Shown here: piece by piece, positions 58,216 to 64,000 of the stretch
How the letters are laid out: the number at the start of each line of letters is the position of its first letter
Position numbering within the stretch: position 1 is the stretch's first letter
Assembly (NCBI RefSeq): GCF_004345025.1
Contig: NZ_CP037745.1
Span: 992,001 to 1,056,000 of the forward strand
Reading direction: 5' to 3'
DNA length: 64,000 nucleotides
Source of the DNA: Rheinheimera sp. D18
Lineage (GTDB): Bacteria > Pseudomonadota > Gammaproteobacteria > Enterobacterales > Alteromonadaceae
Program-made: the position numbers and the translations under genes
The notes under the pieces: model-generated
What the model saw: only the letters and a program-made list of their open reading frames with translations
Databases searched by the model: none
What the model was told of the DNA's origin: nothing

Positions 58216-58815
58216 CTAATGGGTGAAGGTAGGGCCGAAACCTGAACTCCATAGCATGGCGGTAGAGGTTAAAACGCACACCAGCAATATTAAACCGCTG
58301 GTCACCACTGAGCTGGCATAAATAAAACCACGCTCCTCTGGAATATGCATCATTATTGGTACGCCAACGTACAATAAATAAATTGAATACGCCAAGCCAA
58401 TAAGGCCAACAACCATTACTACCCATAGCTCAGGATACAAACCGGCAAAGCCAACCATAAATAACGGCGTTGCGGTGTAAGCGGCAAGTTCAAGAGTTTG
58501 CGTATAGGAAGGCGCGGAACCAAAAGTGTGAGCCATCCAGTGGGCAAGTACGGCTAAGGCAAATACCCCAGCAACCAACGCAACATACATTGCGATTGAT
58601 AATAGTAAAGCACTGTCGGGAGTAAGCATAATGCGATTACCAACGCCGATGCTCCAACCTAAATGTACCGCGGAATAGTAAGCGCAAACTGAGGGTATTA
58701 ATGCTATTAGTAGAATGTGGATTAAGCTATAACGAAAACTTTCATGTCTTGCATCTATCGTATGCCATTCCTCTTTTGGATGAGCATACAGTCCCCATAA
58801 GTGATTCAATATCAT
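58216..58815 (-). CDS. Yip1-domain membrane protein, copy A
   Basis: A 199-residue protein with about five helices. The N-terminus HLWGLYAHPKEEWHTID and the later YPELWVVMVVGL, YLLYVGVPIMM are Yip1-domain features seen in a bacterial group of inner-membrane proteins of unknown role. The start is the ATG at 58813-58815 with AAGGA eleven bases upstream; an in-frame earlier ATG would add ten residues. It is about 84 percent identical to the next gene (31 differences by my count). It ends convergently with purF. Confidence 0.85.
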   Translation of the reverse strand: MILNHLWGLYAHPKEEWHTIDARHESFRYSLIHILLIALIPSVCAYYSAVHLGWSIGVGNRIMLTPDSALLLSIAMYVALVAGVFALAVLAHWMAHTFGSAPSYTQTLELAAYTATPLFMVGFAGLYPELWVVMVVGLIGLAYSIYLLYVGVPIMMHIPEERGFIYASSVVTSGLILLVCVLTSTAMLWSSGFGPTFTH

Positions 58816-58849
58816 AATTATTATCCTTGTCACTAGGTGTAACATCGGG

Positions 58850-58904
58850 GTTATCTTAAGATAACTTCAGCATCAGTTATGACTAAAATATTCTACTTCG
58901 TCAA
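58850..58904 (-). promoter_or_regulatory. Promoter and palindrome of Yip1 copy A
   Basis: On the minus strand TTGACG (58904-58899), 17 bases, CATAAC (58881-58876) form a good promoter. The 16-base perfect palindrome GTTATCTTAAGATAAC (58850-58865) would cover the early transcribed region, a position suited to repression. Confidence 0.65.
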
Positions 58905-58951
58905 GTAGCTTGATAGCTTTCATAATCAACTTTTTAGTTTAAGTATCAATA

Positions 58952-58977
58952 AAAAAAGGAGCCTTGGCTCCTTTTTT
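58952..58977 (-). terminator. Terminator between the two Yip1 genes
   Basis: AAAAAAGGAGC and GCTCCTTTTTT pair around CTTG. It ends copy B and separates it from copy A, so each copy has its own promoter. Confidence 0.9.
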
Positions 58978-58992
58978 GTTTTTAGCGCTCAG

Positions 58993-59592
58993 TTAATTAG
59001 TAAATATCGGGCCAAAGCCGGAGCTCCATAACATCGCTGTTGCCGTTAATACACAGACCAACAGCACTACGCCGCTAGTGACAACAGAAGTGACATAGAT
59101 AAAACCACGCTCTTCTGGAATATGAATTAGTATTGGTGTACCAACGTATAACAGGTAAACGGAATAAATTAAGCCCAGCAGACCTACAACCATTACTACC
59201 CAAAGTTCAGGATAAAGAGCCGCAAAACCAACCATAAATAGAGGTGTTGAGGTATAAGCCGAGAGTTCAAGCGCTTGCGTATAGTTAGGTGTTGCGCCAA
59301 AGGTTCGAGCCATCCAGTGCGCTAATACGGCTAAAGCAAATACGCCGACAACTAAAGCGGCATACATAGCTACTGATAGCAATATTGCACTATTAGCCGT
59401 AATCATAATGCGTTCGCCAGTACCTATGCTCCAGCCTAGGTATACAGCAGAATAGTAAGCGCATACTGAGGGTATTAATGCGATAAGAAGAATATGAATT
59501 AAGCTGTAACGAAAGCTTTCATGTCGCGCATCTATGGTATGCCATTCTTCTTTAGGATGAGCATATAATCCCCATAAGTGGTTTAATATCAT
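58993..59592 (-). CDS. Yip1-domain membrane protein, copy B
   Basis: A 199-residue paralogue of copy A. The first 50 residues are identical in the two proteins and the changes lie in the helices and loops beyond, mostly conservative. The start is the ATG at 59590-59592, with AAGGATCATAATT upstream, the same layout as in copy A. Both genes carry their own promoter. No partner gene is seen between them. Confidence 0.85.
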   Translation of the reverse strand: MILNHLWGLYAHPKEEWHTIDARHESFRYSLIHILLIALIPSVCAYYSAVYLGWSIGTGERIMITANSAILLSVAMYAALVVGVFALAVLAHWMARTFGATPNYTQALELSAYTSTPLFMVGFAALYPELWVVMVVGLLGLIYSVYLLYVGTPILIHIPEERGFIYVTSVVTSGVVLLVCVLTATAMLWSSGFGPIFTN

Positions 59593-59626
59593 AATTATGA
59601 TCCTTGTCACTAGGTGTGACATCGCT

Positions 59627-59680
59627 GTTATCGTAAGATAACTTTAGATCAGTTATGACTAAAATGTTTTATTTTGTCAC
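59627..59680 (-). promoter_or_regulatory. Promoter and palindrome of Yip1 copy B
   Basis: GTGACA (59680-59675), 17 bases, CATAAC (59657-59652) on the minus strand, and GTTATCGTAAGATAAC (59627-59642), the palindrome with one substitution. Layout matches copy A. Confidence 0.62.
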
Positions 59681-59865
59681 GTATGTTTAGCAAAACTAAG
59701 GCAAGGTATTACGGTTACTACGATAACTTGGTACCAATTAGTAGATCCGTTATACTGCTAGCCCTGTTTAAAAGCTGAACGTTAATAATGCATAGTACTG
59801 AAATTCAACAACTTATAATACCAATACAGCAATTGTGCTTCTATAGCATCCATGATTAGCAATCC

Positions 59866-60243
59866 TTAGAGGTGACCGTGTTTCTTCCTCCATGCTAATA
59901 TACTGTAACCAATAACTGAGAGGATCACTAACCCTAATAACTGATAAATAGGTATTACTGCAAAAATGAGTGCTGCCTGACCATCTGTACCTGACATAGG
60001 CCTGAGTGATTCTAAATAGAGGGGAATAGGCACTACACTGGTTATAGCACCAGATACAGGAATAACTTGGCTTTTAAGCTTCCCAGTAAGTTGGATAACA
60101 GCAATACACAGCGGCATAATAATGGGAACAGTTATCCAATACCATATAAACCAAGTGGTATGCCCTGTTATACATATAACGATTATTAACGATACGATCA
60201 TTAATAAAGCAGGGCCATACTTAGTTTTATCTGTCAGTTGCAT
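59866..60243 (-). CDS. Small membrane protein of unknown function
   Basis: A 125-residue protein with about four hydrophobic helices (12-28, 32-50, 60-75, 90-117) and few charged residues until the C-terminal WRKKHGHL. No family recognised. AGAGGT lies 12 bases before the ATG. It lies 123 bases downstream of the PLA2-motif gene in the same direction, in AT-rich DNA that looks accessory. The 59681-59865 gap upstream of the Yip1 pair shows nothing convincing. Confidence 0.6.
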   Translation of the reverse strand: MQLTDKTKYGPALLMIVSLIIVICITGHTTWFIWYWITVPIIMPLCIAVIQLTGKLKSQVIPVSGAITSVVPIPLYLESLRPMSGTDGQAALIFAVIPIYQLLGLVILSVIGYSILAWRKKHGHL

Positions 60244-60366
60244 GTGGCATACCTCTTACAATTTTCTGTATTTTAGCTTATTGAGTTTTAAAATTTTATA
60301 GTCTCTATTCGATCAGTTTAGGTGCATTTTAGTGATCGATTATATGACAGTTTCCGCTTTGCCAAA

Positions 60367-61293
60367 TTATGGAATGTAATGAAAGCTACAGTTCTTTTCA
60401 AGAACGTAATAACCGCCGAGGCCGTCAGGAAAACGCCATAACTCACAGCTCTGGAAAATACTGCCTCCATTGGTATGAGGATAGTTATCGGTAATATAAC
60501 CGCCTCCACTTCCGCCTTGTAATGGTGCATTAGGCGCGCACTCGGCGGCATTAGTATTTTGAGTTGCATCGCAATATGCCGTTATAGCAATAGGGTGGTT
60601 TTTTACAAATTGGTAATATATTTCAGCCTGTGATGAAAGAATTAAACCTAACAATACTTTTCCGGTATTACTTGACCACCAGTTTCCAATGACGTTCTGC
60701 AGTACTGTATTTCTCATATTAAATTTGAATGCGTCATCACAGCTGCCTTTACTGCGCGTGCTGCTATAACAGATATCATGGGCGTTACAAGCAGCTTCAA
60801 ATGGGAAATTTGGAATAAGTGCATAAGTCCATGGCGAGTTTGGAGTGCCACAACCGTTTGCAATAGAATTGTTTAATTGTAATATTTCTGAACCTTGGGA
60901 GTAAGTGCTTATAGCGTTGGTGCTACGATATTCTTCAAATGCCGCCTTTAACTCATGGTAACCGTTTATAGCTGGTGCTACATCTGCTGGCAGTGCTTGA
61001 GGAATTGCGATTAGATGTCTTATCGATGGCTCGAGAGGAATGCCAACGTGTTCATTGTAATAGTCCGGATCCAGTACAATTTCAAATGCTTTTGCTTCGC
61101 GTCTATCAATATTAATAACGATTACATTTCCAATGCCAGCTTCTTTCGCAGCATTAGCATATACAGAAGGTGCTATACAAATGTTACAAATAACAACTTC
61201 TGTAGGAAGTGAAGCATTAGCATGTGTGATCAAACATAATATTGCCAACACAATTACTGCTATTTTTTTTAATTTCATACTTATAAAGTGCAT
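60367..61293 (-). CDS. Secreted protein with phospholipase A2 active-site motif
   Basis: A 308-residue exported protein with a signal peptide (hydrophobic 10-25, cut after ANA). Residues 169-187 read CNAHDICYSSTRSKGSCDD, the calcium-dependent phospholipase A2 signature CxxHDxCY...CD, with H172 and D173 as the catalytic pair. Other cysteines (36, 39, 148, near 242, 257 and in the tail) suggest disulfides. The N-terminal 140 residues and the GGSGGGYITDNY tail are unrecognised. An ATG five codons in (61278) also fits the signal peptide. Host, prey or self phospholipids as substrate is speculation. Confidence 0.7.
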   Translation of the reverse strand: MHFISMKLKKIAVIVLAILCLITHANASLPTEVVICNICIAPSVYANAAKEAGIGNVIVINIDRREAKAFEIVLDPDYYNEHVGIPLEPSIRHLIAIPQALPADVAPAINGYHELKAAFEEYRSTNAISTYSQGSEILQLNNSIANGCGTPNSPWTYALIPNFPFEAACNAHDICYSSTRSKGSCDDAFKFNMRNTVLQNVIGNWWSSNTGKVLLGLILSSQAEIYYQFVKNHPIAITAYCDATQNTNAAECAPNAPLQGGSGGGYITDNYPHTNGGSIFQSCELWRFPDGLGGYYVLEKNCSFHYIP

Positions 61294-61582
61294 TAAATAT
61301 TCTTCTTATTGTTTGTTCCCAATATATATCATGCCGCCTTTTTAATGTAACCTAATATGGTTTGAATGTATTTTTATGTTTATTTTTTCGCCTCACTTTG
61401 CTTTTATGTTGCTATTTTTAATTTCACTTGTAACTTAATCAGGTATTATTTAGAAGTGAAATTGCCAAACACATTTATATTACCGAGAGAGCTTCTCATT
61501 GCTGCTACTATTCTGTTTTCTGTAACCACTTTTCTGTCGGATATGAAGCTGCTAAAATCGACAAAAATCGAGTTTTATAGAT
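61294..61582. other. AT-rich intergenic region before miaE
   Basis: A 289-base AT-rich gap between the divergent PLA2-motif gene and miaE. A 75-codon hydrophobic frame at 61366-61593 has no ribosome site and overlaps miaE; it is not called. I see no RNA gene or clear promoter. Confidence 0.4.
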
Positions 61583-62338
61583 ATGATGTTTGATATTCTA
61601 CTTCAGCCTGTCAACCAGTTTTTAAAATGCTCTACTCCTCAGTCTTGGCTTGATAAGGCTAAAAAGCCTGAAAATCTGTCAATCTTATTAACTGATCATC
61701 TTGTCTGTGAATTAAAGGCGGCACAATCAGCTATGTATTTAATTCGCCGTTATGCTGCTGATGAGCAAAGCGGTGAGGCTTTGCTGCAGTGGCTTAAACC
61801 GTACGAAGATTTTACCTATCGTCAGCAAGGTGATTGGCGTGTACTTGCTGGTTTAAGTTTAAAAAAGTCGATGATAGCTCAAGCAACTTCTGCCTATACA
61901 CAAGATATTATTGATAAAATGGTATTACTGATAAAGGAAGAGTTGCATCATTTTTACCAGGTGTTAGAGGTGATGGCGCAGCAGGGCATTAGCTATGAAA
62001 AAATTAGCTCCAGCCGCTACGCCAAAGGTTTATTAAAGCATGTGCGCACCTATGAGCCGGCAGCTATGATCGATAAGCTTATATGCGGAGCGTATATTGA
62101 AGCACGGTCATGTGAACGTTTTGCTAAACTAGCGCCATTATTACCAACCAACATCGCCGATTTTTATATTTCACTATTACGTTCAGAAGCGCGGCATTAT
62201 CAAGATTATTTGGCACTAGCCCATGATATAGCACAACAAGATATTAGTGAGCGCATAGATTTTTTCGGCAAAGTTGAAGCTTTGCTTATTAGCGAACCTG
62301 ATACTGACTTTAAATTTCACAGTGGTACGCCGGTATAA
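61583..62338 (+). CDS. miaE: tRNA 2-methylthio-N6-isopentenyladenosine hydroxylase
   Basis: MiaE is a diiron monooxygenase that hydroxylates ms2i6A37 in tRNA. The 251-residue ferritin-like helical protein shows DHLVCELKAAQSAMYLIRRY, KEELHHFYQVLEVM, GAYIEARSCERFAKLAPLL and SEARHYQDYL, the Glu/His iron ligands. Two adjacent ATG codons (61583 and 61586) could start it. It stands alone, convergent with lpxH. Confidence 0.95.
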   Translation: MMFDILLQPVNQFLKCSTPQSWLDKAKKPENLSILLTDHLVCELKAAQSAMYLIRRYAADEQSGEALLQWLKPYEDFTYRQQGDWRVLAGLSLKKSMIAQATSAYTQDIIDKMVLLIKEELHHFYQVLEVMAQQGISYEKISSSRYAKGLLKHVRTYEPAAMIDKLICGAYIEARSCERFAKLAPLLPTNIADFYISLLRSEARHYQDYLALAHDIAQQDISERIDFFGKVEALLISEPDTDFKFHSGTPV

Positions 62339-62351
62339 ATGCCTAGCGCTG

Positions 62352-63107
62352 TTAATTCGTTAGGCTAGTAAAATGTAACTGCCACTGGTTTTTCGTTACG
62401 GTTAAATAGCTACTTTGCGTATACCAATCGCCCAATACATAGCGTTCTGCATTCTGGCCGTTTACTTTAAGTTGGTGAACGGCAGGCCTATGTGTATGGC
62501 CATGAATTAGCTTTAGTACACCGGCGTTGGCCATAACTCGTGGCACTTCATCCGGCGTAACATCCATTATTTGCGGTGCGGTTTGATTTATATACTGCTG
62601 TTTATGTTTTGCACTTTTTGCTCTAGCTTTACGCGCTAAATGCTGGCGATACGATAATGGTGTACGTAATAACAACCACTGCCACCAAGGCTGGTTCCAC
62701 CATTTACGAAATTTCTGATAGGCAATATCTAAGGTGCATAGGCTGTCACCATGCATGATTAAAGTGGGTGTGCCGTATAGATTTATCACTTGTTGCGGCG
62801 GCAACAGCCGCATACCACAACGCTTAGCGTAAGCGTCGCGCAGCACAAAATCGCGATTACCATGAATAAAATAAACCGGAACACCGCTATTTGATAATTC
62901 ATGTAGTGCTGCGGCAACTTCAGCCACTAAGGGTTCGGGGTTGTCATCGCCAATCCAGACTTCAAATAAATCGCCCAAAATATATAAAGCATCAGCATGT
63001 ATTGCTTGCTGCTGCAAGAAGCGCATAAATGCTGCAGTAATATCAGGCCGGTCTGCAGCAAGGTGCAGATCGGCTATAAAGAGCGTATGCGCTTCAGGCG
63101 TTAGCAT
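62352..63107 (-). CDS. lpxH: UDP-2,3-diacylglucosamine diphosphatase
   Basis: LpxH cleaves UDP-2,3-diacylglucosamine to lipid X in lipid A synthesis. The 251-residue metallophosphoesterase has FIADLHLAADRP, LGDLFEVWIGDD, HGNRDFVL, MHGDSL and HGHTHRP, all metal-site motifs, plus the lipid-binding RTPLSYRQHLARKAR insert. It starts 5 bases after the ppiB stop, a conserved pair. Confidence 0.96.
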   Translation of the reverse strand: MLTPEAHTLFIADLHLAADRPDITAAFMRFLQQQAIHADALYILGDLFEVWIGDDNPEPLVAEVAAALHELSNSGVPVYFIHGNRDFVLRDAYAKRCGMRLLPPQQVINLYGTPTLIMHGDSLCTLDIAYQKFRKWWNQPWWQWLLLRTPLSYRQHLARKARAKSAKHKQQYINQTAPQIMDVTPDEVPRVMANAGVLKLIHGHTHRPAVHQLKVNGQNAERYVLGDWYTQSSYLTVTKNQWQLHFTSLTN

Positions 63108-63112
63108 ATTAA

Positions 63113-63607
63113 TTAAGCGTGTAATTCAGCTTTTTCGATAATAACCGGTGTTACCGGCACATCGCTATGGCCATTAGTGCGGCCTGTTGCTACTTTTTTG
63201 ATGCTGTCGATAACATCCATGCCTTCAACCACTTCACCAAATACACAGTAACCCCAGCCAGAGCTTGTTTCTGAACTGAAATTCAAAAAGTCGTTATCGG
63301 CAATGTTAATAAAGAACTGACAAGTTGCTGAATGTGGATCGTTAGTGCGTGCCATAGCTATAGTACCTTTAGTGTTAGGTACTTTATTGTTAGCTTCGTT
63401 TTTTATAGTAGCTTTAGTTTCCTTCTGTTCCATATCAGCAGTAAAACCACCGCCTTGGATCATAAAGCCGTTAATTACACGGTGAAAAATAGTATTGTCA
63501 AAAAAACCATCTTTTACGTAACTAATAAAATTTTCTACTGTTACCGGTGCTTTATCAGCAAATAAGTTAAGTTTAATAATGCCGTGGTTAGTGTGTAAGC
63601 TAATCAT
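63113..63607 (-). CDS. ppiB: Cyclophilin-type peptidyl-prolyl isomerase B
   Basis: A 164-residue cytoplasmic cyclophilin. [15 protein letters not shown] holds the catalytic arginine, and [17 protein letters not shown] and [14 protein letters not shown] complete the fold. No signal peptide, so PpiB rather than PpiA. It leads the ppiB-lpxH operon and is divergent from cysS. Confidence 0.96.
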   Translation of the reverse strand: MISLHTNHGIIKLNLFADKAPVTVENFISYVKDGFFDNTIFHRVINGFMIQGGGFTADMEQKETKATIKNEANNKVPNTKGTIAMARTNDPHSATCQFFINIADNDFLNFSSETSSGWGYCVFGEVVEGMDVIDSIKKVATGRTNGHSDVPVTPVIIEKAELHA

Positions 63608-63773
63608 AATTCGAGATCCTCAGTTAAAGTGGCGCTATTCTACCGCAGCTAAGGCAAATCATAAAGCAAGGATAGCCGCGTTAATGCGCTGGTGATACAC
63701 TAACGGGCTGATCACACATCAGTATTTTGCTGGCTGACGCTCTAGGCCCTAATTAACCCGTTTCGAGGATGGC

Positions 63774-64000
63774 ATGTTACAAATTTTTAATACCCTAAGC
63801 AGAAAAAAAGAACAATTCACGCCGATTGAACCTGGCAAAGTAGGGCTTTATGTCTGCGGTATTACAATCTACGACTATTGCCATGTTGGTCACGGCCGTA
63901 CCTATGTTGCGTTTGATGTGATAAATCGCTATTTACGCTTTAGCGGCTACGATGTCACCTATGTGCGTAATATTACTGATGTTGATGACAAAATCATTAA
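63774..64000 (+). CDS. cysS: Cysteinyl-tRNA synthetase, N-terminal part
   Basis: The first 75 residues of CysS, cut by the window edge. They show [17 protein letters not shown], the zinc ligand C28 in [17 protein letters not shown] with the HxGH signature at 37-40, and [20 protein letters not shown] is just upstream of the ATG. The gene is divergent from ppiB, as in enterics. Confidence 0.96.
   Translation, partial: MLQIFNTLSRKKEQFTPIEPGKVGLYVCGITIYDYCHVGHGRTYVAFDVINRYLRFSGYDVTYVRNITDVDDKII

Noticed and set aside
59788-59859. Possible 23-codon frame upstream of the Yip1 pair
   Set aside because: No ribosome site and no recognisable sequence; chance frame.
61366-61593. A 75-codon hydrophobic frame before miaE
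   Set aside because: No ribosome site, runs into miaE in another frame, and AT-rich DNA readily gives hydrophobic frames.

Overview
The window is a chromosomal segment of a gammaproteobacterium, most likely an Alteromonadales/Chromatiaceae-type marine or freshwater bacterium (Rheinheimera/Alishewanella-like). That placement is inferred from gene content and gene order, not from a search. The support is the rnm-yciO-scpAB-rluB block divergent from trpEGDC(F)BA, the pdxB-asd-fimV-truA-accD-folC-dedD-cvpA-purF order, ppiB-lpxH divergent from cysS, and the presence of AstB, MiaE, FimV and a VolA/Pla-1-type lipase. Coding density is high and GC is moderate. I saw no tRNA, rRNA, IS element, prophage or CRISPR array.

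Layout. 1-5.1 kb: the tail of a GGDEF protein, a large class A penicillin-binding-protein homologue with ferrochelatase hemH, and slyD. 5.1-12.1 kb: a complete trp operon on the minus strand with a readable attenuator (leader peptide with three consecutive Trp codons, antiterminator, terminator). 12.1-16.2 kb: divergent rnm-yciO-scpA-scpB-rluB. 16.2-19.8 kb: an SDR, a membrane protein, and a DesK/LiaS-like two-component pair whose divergent promoter region holds an 11-13-11 perfect dyad. 19.8-28.7 kb: galE, yciI, an NSS transporter, proS, a kelch protein, trmO, carbonic anhydrase, an H-NS-like protein and yciK. 28.9-38.2 kb: surface and export functions (lipase lipoprotein, sohB, tpm, a DAACS transporter, an Ig-like lipoprotein, a TPR protein). 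38.2-45.2 kb: astB, topA, a coiled-coil membrane protein, an orphan-looking kinase and cysB. 45.2-47.3 kb: a PepSY/DUF2271/DUF4198 operon preceded by a good Fur-box match. 47.4-58.2 kb: the conserved pdxB to purF block. 58.2-61.6 kb: an accessory-looking stretch with two tandem Yip1 genes that also carry duplicated promoters and palindromes, a small membrane protein and a secreted protein with a phospholipase A2 active-site motif. 61.6-64 kb: miaE, lpxH, ppiB and the start of cysS.

Most genes are housekeeping. The material most worth a second look is regulatory DNA: the trp leader with an extra long-range stem that covers the trpL start codon, the two-component dyad, the Fur site, and the duplicated Yip1 promoter-operator. 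Among proteins, the most unusual are the PBP with a degenerate GT51 domain, the H-NS-like protein with a non-standard C-terminus, and the PLA2-motif protein.
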